This document shows positions 19,957 through 29,145 of a stretch of DNA of 64,000 nt, piece after piece. This DNA is from Chryseobacterium sp. T16E-39 (lineage in GTDB: Bacteria > Bacteroidota > Bacteroidia > Flavobacteriales > Weeksellaceae): contig NZ_CP022282.1 of the NCBI RefSeq assembly GCF_002216065.1, forward strand, positions 4,808,889 through 4,872,888. Direction: 5' to 3'. The number at the start of each line of letters is the position of its first letter. The stretch's first letter is position 1. The notes beneath the pieces are model-generated. The model was not told where the DNA came from and did not search any database. It saw only the letters and a program-made list of their open reading frames with translations. The translations under genes were made by a program, and so were the position numbers.

Positions 19957-19984
19957 AAAACCATTCATCTTTTGAATGGTTTTT
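19957..19984 (+). terminator. Terminator of the DUF5684-like gene
   Basis: AAAACCATTCA pairs with TGAATGGTTTT around a short loop and is followed by T. Confidence 0.85.
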
Positions 19985-20009
19985 GTATTGACATCAGAAA
20001 TCAAAAATT

Positions 20010-20831
20010 ATGAAAAATATCCTTGCAACAGTCTTACTTTCCTCATTCTTTATTTTTTCAGCCTGTAAAAAAGATGAAAAAAAAGATGTGCCTACCGGAA
20101 AAACAGAAAATAATCAATCAGAAAAATTTGTAATCGATTCAGTTAAAGTGAATGATTCCATAAAGATTAATGACTCTTTGGGAGTAAAGTACACTTCCAG
20201 ACTTCTTGTATTTCCATCATTAAAGGACCAGAAACTATTAGACAGTATTTATTTTATTAGTAAAGGAGCTAAAGATTTTTCTAAAAACGGGCTTCAGTCT
20301 TATCTGGAAAAGGAAAAAACAGATTATTTCAATTCTATGAAAAAGGAAGCTAAAGATCTGAGTGTAACATTTCCACAGGATTGGTATACCAGTACTTATA
20401 TGAACTGGAAATCTACGACCAATGAATATATGCATATAGAATACGTAGGAAGTTCATATGAAGGTGGGGCACATGATAATTATGGATTTTCAGAGAGGGT
20501 ATTTGATCTGAAAAATAATAAAAAACTTGAACTGGGAGATATTACCACTATGCCTAAAAAACAAATTGAGGGGATTCTGATGAAGAATGTTAATAAGATC
20601 AATAGTGGAACAACGGATGAAAAAGGAGAAGTGAAAAACTCTGATATGCTTTTGGTTGAAATAATCCCGGCGACCAATAATTTCTATTTTGATGATAAAA
20701 ACCTGTATTTCCATTACAGTCCTTATGAAATTGCTGCTTTTGCTGCAGGAGATATTACTGTTCCTGTATCATGGGAAGACTTAAAGGGGACCTTAAAGCC
20801 TGAATTTAAAGAAAGAATGAAAATTAAATAA
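20010..20831 (+). CDS. DUF3298/RsiV-like lipoprotein
   Basis: The 273-residue protein begins with a lipoprotein signal: a hydrophobic run and then FSAC followed by KKDEKKD. A Lys- and Asp-rich linker leads to a domain with YVGSSYEGGAHDNYGFSERV and FDLKNNKKLELGDI, which fits the PdaC/RsiV-type DUF4163 plus DUF3298 arrangement (about 70-270). Such domains occur in anti-sigma factor RsiV and in cell-wall proteins that sense or bind lysozyme or peptidoglycan. There is no cytoplasmic anti-sigma segment here, so it is a lipoprotein of unknown role. Confidence 0.78.
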   Translation: MKNILATVLLSSFFIFSACKKDEKKDVPTGKTENNQSEKFVIDSVKVNDSIKINDSLGVKYTSRLLVFPSLKDQKLLDSIYFISKGAKDFSKNGLQSYLEKEKTDYFNSMKKEAKDLSVTFPQDWYTSTYMNWKSTTNEYMHIEYVGSSYEGGAHDNYGFSERVFDLKNNKKLELGDITTMPKKQIEGILMKNVNKINSGTTDEKGEVKNSDMLLVEIIPATNNFYFDDKNLYFHYSPYEIAAFAAGDITVPVSWEDLKGTLKPEFKERMKIK

Positions 20832-20832
20832 C

Positions 20833-20866
20833 AAAAAATGCTTCCAAATCAGGAAGCATTTTTTAA
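20833..20866 (+). terminator. Terminator of the DUF3298 lipoprotein
   Basis: AAAAAATGCTTCC (20833-20845) pairs exactly with GGAAGCATTTTTT (20852-20864). The ATG inside the stem at 20838 is therefore not the start of the next gene. Confidence 0.92.
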
Positions 20867-20871
20867 TTTTG
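20864..20871 (+). promoter_or_regulatory. -7 box of the lipid kinase
   Basis: TAATTTTG matches TAnnTTTG and overlaps the end of the terminator. Only five bases separate it from the ATG at 20877, so the mRNA may be nearly leaderless. Confidence 0.55.
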
Positions 20872-20876
20872 CCATA

Positions 20877-21728
20877 ATGGAAAAAGTAGCATTTATCATC
20901 AATCCGTTTTCTGCCAAAAAAAATTATCAGCCATTTCTCAATGAGCTGAAGAAAAAGGTAGAAAATCCTCTTTATTATATCTCAGAATCCATTCAGGGGA
21001 CAGATGATTTTATTGAAATGCACTTTAATGAAATTGATATTTTTGTAGCAATAGGAGGAGATGGAACGATTTCTACGGTAGCGAGAAAATTGATCAATAC
21101 AACTAAAATTCTGGCTATTTTTCCTGCAGGATCAGGGAATGGATTTTCCAACGAAACCAAGTTTAGCAAAAATTTGGATGAATTACTCGCTAAGATAAAA
21201 AGTAAAAAATCCAGAAAAATTGATACGTTCACAGTGAATGACCGTCTTTCGATTAACGTTTCAGGGACAGGGTTTGACGGCAAAGTTGTGAAAGAATTTG
21301 AAAAGACGGATCGTGGCTTTAAAAATTACATTAAGGTTTCTTTAAAGACATTTTTTAATTATAAACCGATTAAAGTTAAGTTTGTTGATGAAGCCTATCA
21401 GCAGTATAATGGAAGGTATTTAATGTTAAACATTGCCAATACGAGGCAGTTTGGCAATAATGCTTATATAGCTCCCAATGCGAGTAAAAGCGATGGATTA
21501 GTTGATATGGTTTTGGTTAAAAAATTTCCATTGACCTATTCAGCACTGTTTGCCTATAGGATGTTTACTAAAAAACTGAAAGATGACGACTATGTTACCT
21601 ATCTTCCGGTTTCAGAGATTGAATTTAGTGTCAATACCAAAAACTGGCATTTGGATGGTGAATTTAATAAGATAAAATCTCCGATCCATGTTAAAGTTCT
21701 TCCCGCAAGCCTGACTATTTTAATCTAG
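20877..21728 (+). CDS. Diacylglycerol/lipid kinase family protein
   Basis: The 283-residue protein belongs to the YegS/DagK-type lipid kinases, which phosphorylate lipids with ATP at the membrane. It starts MEKVAFIINPFSAKKNY, and the ATP-binding glycine motif is VAIGGDGTISTVARK at about 55-69. FPAGSGNGFSNE and IDTFTVNDRLSINVSGTGFD follow, with the conserved GxG after the kinase loop. The C-terminal beta domain ends HVKVLPASLTILI. The start at 20877 is chosen because the earlier ATG (20838) lies inside the preceding terminator. Confidence 0.9.
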   Translation: MEKVAFIINPFSAKKNYQPFLNELKKKVENPLYYISESIQGTDDFIEMHFNEIDIFVAIGGDGTISTVARKLINTTKILAIFPAGSGNGFSNETKFSKNLDELLAKIKSKKSRKIDTFTVNDRLSINVSGTGFDGKVVKEFEKTDRGFKNYIKVSLKTFFNYKPIKVKFVDEAYQQYNGRYLMLNIANTRQFGNNAYIAPNASKSDGLVDMVLVKKFPLTYSALFAYRMFTKKLKDDDYVTYLPVSEIEFSVNTKNWHLDGEFNKIKSPIHVKVLPASLTILI

Positions 21729-21732
21729 GTGA

Positions 21733-21796
21733 CACCTCGTCAGTTCGAGTGTTTTACGGAGCGAAGCGAAGAAAAATGATCGAGAATCTGTGACAG
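21733..21796. repeat. Intergenic repeat-like element with imperfect inverted ends
   Basis: The intergenic stretch shows CAGTTCGAGTG near 21742 and, about 40 bases later, ATCGAGAATCTG, which are an imperfect inverted pair. Between them are three GCGAAG-like words (GGAGCGAAGCGAAG). The base composition is more GC-rich than its surroundings. The pattern resembles dispersed palindromic elements of flavobacteria, but I cannot count copies in a single window. Confidence 0.45.
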
Positions 21797-21805
21797 GAAA
21801 ACCTA

Positions 21806-23086
21806 CTAAATCTCCAATTTCTTTTCAACCTCCTGAGGATGATTTAAGGAATACTGCAGCTGGTTCTTATCCAATTGTTTTTCCCAATTGGCTACAACTA
21901 CAGTAGCTACAGAATTACCAATAACATTGGTAAGTGCCCTGCATTCACTCATAAACTTATCTATTCCAAGAATCAGGGTCATTCCCGCAATTGGAATTTC
22001 AGGAACTACTGCCAATGTAGCTGCCAAGGTTACAAATCCTGCTCCTGTAACTCCAGCAGCTCCTTTCGAACTTAGCATGGCAACAAGAAGGAGTATTATT
22101 TGTTTTTCAAGCGGTAAATGTATATTGAGGGCCTGGGCTATAAATAATGAAGCTAACGTCATATAAATATTAGTACCATCCAGATTGAAAGAATAGCCCG
22201 TAGGTACAACCAATCCTACAATTGCCTTAGAGCATCCTGCCTTTTCAAGCTTTTCCATAATTCCGGGTAATGCAGATTCTGAAGAACTCGTTCCTAATAC
22301 CAAAAGAAGCTCTTCTTTAAGGTAAAACATCAGTTTAAAAATGCTAAAACCATTGTACCAGGCAACAGCACCCAGCACTAAAATAACGAACAGGATGGAA
22401 GTGATATAAAAAGTCCCTACTAAAAAGATGAGGTTTAGAACAGAATGAAGACCATATTTTCCAATTGTAAATGCCATTGCTCCAAAAGCTCCGATGGGAG
22501 CTAGTTTCATCAGCATATGAACTATTTTGAATATGGGTGTTGAAAGATCTTGAAGGAAATTTGTTATTTTTTGACTTTTTTCTTTGGTTAAAACAAGAGC
22601 AATTCCCATTAAAATGGCGACGAGTAAAACCTGAAGAACATTTTCGCCTACCAATGGACTGAATAATGTTTCAGGAATAATATTCATCATAAATCCTGTA
22701 AGGGTAGAATCATGTGCCTTTTGCTGATATTGGGAAACATCACCTGAGAGCGTAGCGGGATCAATGTTTAATCCGGAACCGGGTTGCAAAACATTTCCAA
22801 CGATCAGGCCAATAATTAACGCCAACGTTGAAAAGGTAAAGAAATAGATCATTGCTTTTATAGCAATTCTTCCAACTTTCTTAAGGTCGGTCATATGAGC
22901 AATTCCCAACGTTAGGGTAATGAAGATTACCGGAGCAATGATCATTTTTACCAGTTTAATAAAACCATCACCTAGTGGTTTCATCTTTTCTCCCAGTTCG
23001 GGATAAAAGTTACCTAAAAGTATACCTGCGATAATAGCAATAATTACTTGAAAATAAAGTTGCTGGTAGAATTGTTTTGCTTTCAT
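21806..23086 (-). CDS. Dicarboxylate/amino acid:cation symporter
   Basis: This is a DAACS-family secondary transporter (GltP/DctA type) of 426 residues. The family features are clear: eight membrane helices plus re-entrant loops, [18 protein letters not shown] (the first re-entrant serine-rich loop), [13 protein letters not shown] (the NMDGT-like substrate motif) and a second loop [17 protein letters not shown]. The charged [17 protein letters not shown] contains the conserved Asp and Arg for substrate and sodium binding. The substrate (glutamate, aspartate or C4-dicarboxylate) cannot be told from the sequence. The N-terminal [14 protein letters not shown] precedes the first helix. Confidence 0.92.
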   Translation of the reverse strand: MKAKQFYQQLYFQVIIAIIAGILLGNFYPELGEKMKPLGDGFIKLVKMIIAPVIFITLTLGIAHMTDLKKVGRIAIKAMIYFFTFSTLALIIGLIVGNVLQPGSGLNIDPATLSGDVSQYQQKAHDSTLTGFMMNIIPETLFSPLVGENVLQVLLVAILMGIALVLTKEKSQKITNFLQDLSTPIFKIVHMLMKLAPIGAFGAMAFTIGKYGLHSVLNLIFLVGTFYITSILFVILVLGAVAWYNGFSIFKLMFYLKEELLLVLGTSSSESALPGIMEKLEKAGCSKAIVGLVVPTGYSFNLDGTNIYMTLASLFIAQALNIHLPLEKQIILLLVAMLSSKGAAGVTGAGFVTLAATLAVVPEIPIAGMTLILGIDKFMSECRALTNVIGNSVATVVVANWEKQLDKNQLQYSLNHPQEVEKKLEI

Positions 23087-23228
23087 TAAGGTGTTTTAAT
23101 TTTTAAAAATATAATAATGGGAAAACATTGTGATTTATGATAGATTCACTAATGAAAATCTATTCAATATTTGATTCTAAGAATAAAATAGATATTGAAA
23201 ATATTTGCCATATATTTCGAAAATCGAA

Positions 23229-24917
23229 TTATTCTATGGCTACGGAATCATCACCCCGTCCGTCAGCAACCGCATGAATATTCCCATTACCATCGATGAC
23301 AATCACTTCCATTTTGCCGAGTTGTTTTACTTTTTCGATAACGTAATTTTTAGCTTTAAGGTCAGAAATGGTAGATTCCGGGAAATTGTTTTCCACAGAT
23401 ACGGTTTCCGGAAGCCACTGATGATGGAATTTTGGGGAATTTACAGAGATATTCGCATCTAGTTTAAAATCGACTACATCTACAATAGATTGGTAAACAG
23501 AGGTCGCAATCGTTGTTCCACCAGGAGTTCCAACCACCATAAAAGGTTTACCGTTTTTCAGTAAAATAGTAGGAGTCATTGAAGAAAGCATTCTTTTATT
23601 AGGCTGGATAGCATTAGCTTCGCCACCCACAGCACCAAACATATTTGGTACTCCAGGTTTTATGGAGAAATCATCCATTTCATTATTTAAGAAGAATCCT
23701 GCACCTGATACAAGAACCTTGCTTCCATAATACCCGTTCAGGGTTGTGGTGACCGATGCTGCGTTTCCTTCTTTATCAATTACTGAAATATGGGTTGTTT
23801 CTGTAGATTCCTTCGGTTGTTTTATTATTTTTCCAACTTCAGAGCTTGGTGTTGCTTTAGAAAAACTGAAACTCTTCCATCTGCTTTTAAGATAATCATC
23901 AGAGATTAAATAGCTTGTTTTGTCTTCTATAAAATCTGGATCACCCATGTATTCCGCTCTGTCAGCATAAGCTCTTCTTTCAGCTTCCACCATAATTTGC
24001 ACAGCGGGAGTAGAATTCAACTGGTACTTTTCAAGATTCTCATAACTTGCCATTTTAAGCATCTGAGCTAAAAGAATTCCGCCGCTAGAGGGGAGTGGCA
24101 TAGAAACTACATTGTTTCCTTTATAGTCAAATTCCAGTGCTTTTCTTTCAGCAACTTTATAGTTTTTCAGATCTTCATAAGTGATGATACCATTTCCTTT
24201 TTTCATCTCAGAAATAATAAAATCAGCAGTTTTTCCTTCATAAAAACCTTTAGATCCTAATTTTTGAATACGTTTCAGGGTTTCTGCAAGTTCCTTCTGA
24301 ATGAGAAGATCTCCTGCTTTCCACGGGGTTTCTTTTACAAATAAAATATTGGATGTATTATGTTTCTGAAAACTTTCCTTATGATTATTAAGCATATCTG
24401 CTTCCTTTTCAGTAATTGCAAAGCCTTTTTCAGCCAAATCTATTGCCGGCTGGATAATTTTTTCCATCGGCAGTTTGCAATATTTTAAAGTAGCAAAAAA
24501 TCCGGCGATACTTCCGGGAACTCCTACGGCTAATCTTCCATTTTGAGACCAGTCGGTATTGGCTTTTCCATTTTTATCAAGATACATGTCTTTGGAGGCA
24601 TGTTTTGGAGCGGTTTCCCTGTAGTCTAAAGTGAATTTCTCACCATTGTTTTTTACACCTACTAAAAAGCCACCACCACCGATGTTTCCTGCCTGAGGAT
24701 AAACAACGGCTAATGCATATTGGGTTGCAACAATGGCATCATAAGCATTTCCTCCCAATTTCATCATTTTTGTACCTGCTTCACTGGCTAATGGGTGCGC
24801 AGAAACGACCACTCCTTTATTTTTTACTTTGACTTCTTTTACAATGTTGAAATCAGTAAACTGTCCCGAATAAAGGTGTATACTTAAAAATGCAGCCGCA
24901 AATAATAGGTTCTTCAT
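23229..24917 (-). CDS. ggt: Gamma-glutamyltransferase
   Basis: GGT cleaves gamma-glutamyl amide bonds of glutathione and similar peptides in the periplasm. The 562-residue precursor has a signal peptide (MKNLLFAAAFLSIHLYSGQ), then the large subunit. It matures by autocleavage before a Thr in ESTETTHISVIDKEGNA, giving a small subunit that starts at that Thr (around residue 368). The substrate loop GAGFFLNNEMDDFS, MTPTILLKNGKPFMVVG and GTPGGTTIATSVYQ are family signatures. Its length is normal. The product should be soluble and exported. Confidence 0.95.
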   Translation of the reverse strand: MKNLLFAAAFLSIHLYSGQFTDFNIVKEVKVKNKGVVVSAHPLASEAGTKMMKLGGNAYDAIVATQYALAVVYPQAGNIGGGGFLVGVKNNGEKFTLDYRETAPKHASKDMYLDKNGKANTDWSQNGRLAVGVPGSIAGFFATLKYCKLPMEKIIQPAIDLAEKGFAITEKEADMLNNHKESFQKHNTSNILFVKETPWKAGDLLIQKELAETLKRIQKLGSKGFYEGKTADFIISEMKKGNGIITYEDLKNYKVAERKALEFDYKGNNVVSMPLPSSGGILLAQMLKMASYENLEKYQLNSTPAVQIMVEAERRAYADRAEYMGDPDFIEDKTSYLISDDYLKSRWKSFSFSKATPSSEVGKIIKQPKESTETTHISVIDKEGNAASVTTTLNGYYGSKVLVSGAGFFLNNEMDDFSIKPGVPNMFGAVGGEANAIQPNKRMLSSMTPTILLKNGKPFMVVGTPGGTTIATSVYQSIVDVVDFKLDANISVNSPKFHHQWLPETVSVENNFPESTISDLKAKNYVIEKVKQLGKMEVIVIDGNGNIHAVADGRGDDSVAIE

Positions 24918-24940
24918 ATCATTTTGTTTTTTCTAAGAAG

Positions 24941-24948
24941 CAAAAGTA
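24941..24948 (-). promoter_or_regulatory. -7 box of ggt
   Basis: TACTTTTG on the minus strand matches TAnnTTTG, with 23 bases between it and the ggt ATG. Confidence 0.5.
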
Positions 24949-25101
24949 TATATTTTTTTCATGAAAATCTGGGTCTCTGAATTGATAAATTTAAAAATTA
25001 TCTAATTTTTAGTAAAAACGAACAAGTGTTAGTGTATGTTTATTTATTAGTTGTATTGGTTAAGTATAGTTTAACAAAATTGACATTTTTTTAAGTTTAA
25101 A

Positions 25102-25131
25102 TTGTTTTTAAAAGATAATTCATTACTTTTG
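25102..25131 (+). promoter_or_regulatory. Promoter of the TonB-dependent receptor
   Basis: TTG (25102-25104), 19 bases and TACTTTTG (25124-25131) match the Bacteroidota consensus. The start of transcription is expected near 25136, just before the ATG at 25144. The TTG at 25102 is the -33 element and not a start codon. Confidence 0.78.
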
Positions 25132-25143
25132 GAAAAAAAGCAT

Positions 25144-27990
25144 ATGACCAAAAATTACCAAAAGGCTACTTCTCTGGCTGCGTTATTTTTAGTTTCCATG
25201 TACGCTCACGCGCAGACGGATTCTACAAAGACGAAAAATATAGAGGAAATCAAAATTACATTAGGTTCCAGAAACAAAGCAAGAGTGGCAACGGATACGC
25301 CAGTACCTGTTGATGTCATCAATATCGGCTCTCAATCCGTTATGACACCGCAGATGGACCTGAATCAGATTTTAAATTATGCCGCACCCTCATTTACATC
25401 AAACTCAACAACCGTTGCCGATGGAACCGATCATATTGATCCTGCTCAATTGAGGGGGTTAGGACCAGATCAAGTATTGGTTTTGTTAAACGGTAAAAGA
25501 AGACATACTTCCTCTTTGGTCAATGTTAATGGTTCTCCCGGAAGAGGCTCTGTAGGTACAGATTTAAATGCACTCCCTGCTTTTGCAATTGAACGTCTTG
25601 AGGTATTGCGAGATGGAGCATCTGCCCAGTATGGATCTGATGCCATTGCTGGTGTTATCAATGTGATCATGAAAAAAAATACCAATGCATTTACCGCTGC
25701 AATCACTGCGGGAGGTTTCAATTCTAAAGGGTCGAATGATCATGATGGAGGTTGGGATGGAGGTAAGTATCAGGTAGATCTTAACTATGGTACAAATATA
25801 GGAAAGAAGGGATTTATCAATTTTACCGGAAGTTTGATGAAGAGGGATGATACCCGAAGAGCTAATGCTGCTACAGGAGGGATTTTTCGAGCATATAATG
25901 CTATTGAACGCAGAGCATTGGAGGATGGAGTCAATATTTCTTCTCTATTTAGTAATATTAATAATACTCCTAATTCACAGCAGATTATTAATTATATCCA
26001 TCAATATGCGCAAAATGTGAATTATTTTAATCCTGCTTTCCAGTCGCAGATTCAAAATGAAAACACTATTTCCGGCTTGCAGACTCTTTTATTTACTGAT
26101 GTTACAGAGAATGAGTTAGCATACAGAGGGCTTGATAGAAATGATTTTAACATGAGGGTCGGGCAGTCCAGGTTGACATCTGGACAATTCTTTATGAATT
26201 CTCAATTTGACTTGTCATCCGCTATGCAAGGATATGCTTTTGGAGGGATTTCATACAGAAGTGGAAATGCAGGTGGATTTTTCCGTAGACCAAATGATGT
26301 AAGGACTTCTACCTCAATTTACTCCAATGGATTCCTTCCGGAAATTGCATCCGATGTTATTGATCTATCTTTTGCTGCTGGTGTCAAGGGGAAAGTTGGA
26401 AATATTAATTATGATGTGAGTAATACATATGGCCGAAATACATTTGATTACACTATCAAAAATACAGCAAACGCTTCAATGCTTTTTCCCAGTAAAACAG
26501 AATTTGACGCGGGAGGATTAAGTTTTTCGCAGAACACTATTAATGCTGATTTTGATACCAGGCTTGATTGGCTGAAAGGTTTTAATATTGCTTTCGGAGG
26601 TGAAGCCAGGTTTGAAAGATATAAAATTACAAATGGAGAGCAGGATTCTTGGGCACTATATGATATTAATGGTAATATCCAGGATGCTTTAACTCCTGCA
26701 AGTTTAAAACCAACTGATTTTTTTGGAGCTGTAAGACCTGGGGGAGCACAGGTTTTTCCGGGATTCAGGCCTGCGAATAGTTTAAATAAGGAAAGGAGTT
26801 CTGTGGCAGGATATGTGGATACTGAGCTTGACGTTACAGATAAATGGTTGATAAGTGGTGCGGTGAGGTTTGAAAATTACTCTGATTTTGGATCTACATT
26901 TAATTATAAGATTGCAACAAGATATAAACTTACGGATCAGATTAACGTCAGAGCGGCACATTCAACGGGGTTCCGTGCACCTTCTTTGCAGCAGATTTAT
27001 TATAATGCAACATCAACTCAGTTTGTAGGAGGCGTTGCTTATGAAGTGGGAACATTCTCTAACGATTCTGATATAGCGAAGAATTTAGGAATTCCTCAAT
27101 TGAAACAAGAGGAATCTGTAAGTTATTCTGCGGGATTTACGGCTAAAATACCTAATGCTAACCTTACTTTCACAGTGGATGGATATTACATTAAAATTAA
27201 AAACAGAGTCGTTCTTACTGATCAGTTTTTAAGACCAAGCGGAACATATCCAGATGGAAGTCCATTGTATAAGCTTCAAAGGGAATTTGATAAAGCCAAT
27301 GCGAATGCGGCTACTTTTTTTGCTAATGCTATTGATACACAGACCAAAGGGTTGGAAGGGGTAGTTTCTCACAGGGCTAAATTCTCTCCAACGGTTTCAT
27401 TGAATTCTGATTTAGCAGTAACGGTTTCTAAAACAAATAGAGTAGGAGAGATTCATGGCTCTGATCTTTTAATTAATGCCGGACAGATCAACCGTTATTA
27501 TTCTGAAACAAGTCGGGTGTATGTTGAGGAAGCTGTTCCCAGATTTAAAGCATCATTGAATAATGGATTGGAAATTGGGAAGTTTAGTGTATTAGTCAGA
27601 AATGTGTATTTCGGAAAAGTAACGGATCCCAATACAATGGATGCCAATGGGGACGGTAAAATTGGTTACGAAATAATCAATGGAAGTGTAGTGGAAAATG
27701 AACATCCGGTTTGGGGAGCGAAAATAATAACCGATCTTTCGGTGGGGTACAAGTTCAATAAAAATTTTATTTTGACAATTGGTGCGAACAATCTGTTTGA
27801 TATTTATCCGGATAAGAATTATGGGCCGACAACAGTGCAGAGGCCTTCTATGGATGCTTCGGGTAATATTATATATACGCCAGCTTCGATTGATTTATCT
27901 AATCAGAACCAATTTGTATATTCCAGAAATATCTCGCAGTTCGGGATGAATGGAAGATTTCTTTTTACAAGGCTTAATTTTAATTTTTAG
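25144..27990 (+). CDS. TonB-dependent outer-membrane receptor
   Basis: The 948-residue receptor imports a substrate across the outer membrane with energy from TonB. It starts MTKNYQKATSLAALFLVSMYAHAQ, a clean signal peptide, which decides the ATG start. The plug domain (about 50-200) has VPVDVINIGSQSVMTPQMDLNQIL, RGLGPDQVLVLLNGKRRH and VLRDGASAQYGSDAIAGVINVIM. The barrel follows and ends FTRLNFNF with a terminal Phe, as expected for an outer-membrane barrel. There is no N-terminal CarboxypepD-like domain, so it is a plain receptor rather than a SusC type. The ligand is unknown. Confidence 0.9.
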   Translation: MTKNYQKATSLAALFLVSMYAHAQTDSTKTKNIEEIKITLGSRNKARVATDTPVPVDVINIGSQSVMTPQMDLNQILNYAAPSFTSNSTTVADGTDHIDPAQLRGLGPDQVLVLLNGKRRHTSSLVNVNGSPGRGSVGTDLNALPAFAIERLEVLRDGASAQYGSDAIAGVINVIMKKNTNAFTAAITAGGFNSKGSNDHDGGWDGGKYQVDLNYGTNIGKKGFINFTGSLMKRDDTRRANAATGGIFRAYNAIERRALEDGVNISSLFSNINNTPNSQQIINYIHQYAQNVNYFNPAFQSQIQNENTISGLQTLLFTDVTENELAYRGLDRNDFNMRVGQSRLTSGQFFMNSQFDLSSAMQGYAFGGISYRSGNAGGFFRRPNDVRTSTSIYSNGFLPEIASDVIDLSFAAGVKGKVGNINYDVSNTYGRNTFDYTIKNTANASMLFPSKTEFDAGGLSFSQNTINADFDTRLDWLKGFNIAFGGEARFERYKITNGEQDSWALYDINGNIQDALTPASLKPTDFFGAVRPGGAQVFPGFRPANSLNKERSSVAGYVDTELDVTDKWLISGAVRFENYSDFGSTFNYKIATRYKLTDQINVRAAHSTGFRAPSLQQIYYNATSTQFVGGVAYEVGTFSNDSDIAKNLGIPQLKQEESVSYSAGFTAKIPNANLTFTVDGYYIKIKNRVVLTDQFLRPSGTYPDGSPLYKLQREFDKANANAATFFANAIDTQTKGLEGVVSHRAKFSPTVSLNSDLAVTVSKTNRVGEIHGSDLLINAGQINRYYSETSRVYVEEAVPRFKASLNNGLEIGKFSVLVRNVYFGKVTDPNTMDANGDGKIGYEIINGSVVENEHPVWGAKIITDLSVGYKFNKNFILTIGANNLFDIYPDKNYGPTTVQRPSMDASGNIIYTPASIDLSNQNQFVYSRNISQFGMNGRFLFTRLNFNF

Positions 27991-28011
27991 AAAACTTTAT
28001 CAATCTTCTAC

Positions 28012-28038
28012 AGGTGTGTTTTTACACACCTTTTTTTA
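28012..28038 (+). terminator. TonB-receptor terminator
   Basis: AGGTGTGT (28012-28019) pairs with ACACACCT (28024-28031), followed by seven T. Confidence 0.92.
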
Positions 28039-28059
28039 TTATGATAAGCATGATTTTTT

Positions 28060-28067
28060 TACTTTTG
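28060..28067 (+). promoter_or_regulatory. -7 box of the threonine dehydrogenase gene
   Basis: TACTTTTG matches TAnnTTTG and lies 27 bases before the ATG at 28095. Confidence 0.55.
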
Positions 28068-28094
28068 TAAGATTCAAACCTAAAAGAAATAAAA

Positions 28095-29060
28095 ATGGAA
28101 TCCTATACGGAAAAAATACTTATTACCGGGGCTTTAGGGCAAATCGGAACTGAACTTACCAATAGACTTGTTGAAATTCACGGAGCAGAAAATGTAGTAG
28201 CTTCCGGCCTCGACAGATGGCAGAAAGGAATTACGTCAGCCGGATATTATGAAAGAATGGACGTTACTAATACGCAACTTGTAAGACAGATCATTAAAGA
28301 TTATGATATTACTACAGTGTATCACCTGGCTTCATTGTTATCAGGAACTTCAGAGAAGCAGCCAATTTTTGCATGGAAGCTAAATCTTGAACCCCTTCTT
28401 CATTTTTGTGAGATGGCTAAAGAAGGATTGCTTAAAAAGATCTTCTGGCCAAGTTCAATAGCTGTTTTCGGAAAAGGGATTCCTAAAGAAAATGTGGAGC
28501 AGGATGTAGTATTAAACCCAACTACCGTTTATGGGATTTCTAAAATGGCAGGTGAGAAATGGTGTGAATATTATTTTGATAAACATGGAGTAGATGTAAG
28601 AAGTATCCGATATCCTGGATTGATTTCATGGAAAACACCAGCAGGTGGTGGGACTACTGATTATGCTGTAGAGATTTTTTATGAAGCGATAGAAGAGGGC
28701 AAATACACAAGTTTTATTTCTGAAAATACAGGAATGCCTATGTTGTATATGGACGATGCTATTAATGCAACCTTGAAATTAATGGAGGCTCCGAAAGAAA
28801 GTTTAACGATTCGTTCCTCTTATAATTTGGGTGGAATGTCTTTTACTCCGAAAGAACTGGCAGAAGAAATTAAGAAAGAAATTCCAGAATTTACGATCGA
28901 TTATAAACCTGATTTCAGACAACAAATTGCAGATTCATGGCCAGCTTCAATTGATGATTCAATTGCTAAAAAAGACTGGGGATTAACTTATGATTTCGGA
29001 ATTTCTGAAATGACAAAGGATATGATCAAGAATTTGAAAGTAAAATTAGGTAAGAATTAA
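28095..29060 (+). CDS. tdh: L-threonine 3-dehydrogenase, epimerase-type
   Basis: This 321-residue enzyme is a short-chain dehydrogenase of the UDP-glucose-4-epimerase-like type that oxidises L-threonine to 2-amino-3-oxobutyrate with NAD. The NAD-binding motif TGALGQIGTEL is at residues 13-23, and the catalytic Tyr-Lys pair is in YGISKMAGE (near 147-155). SSIAVFG, TTDYAVEIFY and MYMDDA-like motifs (LYMDDAINATL) match the flavobacterial enzyme group. The family is otherwise broad, so a general NAD-dependent epimerase is the alternative, but the overall pattern supports threonine dehydrogenase. The next gene begins about 85 bases later. Confidence 0.85.
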   Translation: MESYTEKILITGALGQIGTELTNRLVEIHGAENVVASGLDRWQKGITSAGYYERMDVTNTQLVRQIIKDYDITTVYHLASLLSGTSEKQPIFAWKLNLEPLLHFCEMAKEGLLKKIFWPSSIAVFGKGIPKENVEQDVVLNPTTVYGISKMAGEKWCEYYFDKHGVDVRSIRYPGLISWKTPAGGGTTDYAVEIFYEAIEEGKYTSFISENTGMPMLYMDDAINATLKLMEAPKESLTIRSSYNLGGMSFTPKELAEEIKKEIPEFTIDYKPDFRQQIADSWPASIDDSIAKKDWGLTYDFGISEMTKDMIKNLKVKLGKN

Positions 29061-29145
29061 TCTACCTTAAGTAAAACTTTAATTAAAAGTGTTTTTAACT
29101 TCTCATTTTTAATTAATTATGAAATTTATATAAAATTAAGTTTAA

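Noticed and set aside
20838..20876. Earlier ATG for the lipid kinase
   Set aside because: It lies inside a perfect terminator hairpin of the upstream gene, so it cannot be the true start.
25102..25143. TTG start for the TonB receptor
   Set aside because: The TTG is the -33 element and the intervening sequence holds the -7 box. The signal peptide starts at the ATG at 25144.
27950..28153. 67-codon plus-strand frame overlapping the TonB receptor end
   Set aside because: It is a shadow frame across the receptor's stop and terminator, and the tdh frame that follows is the real gene.
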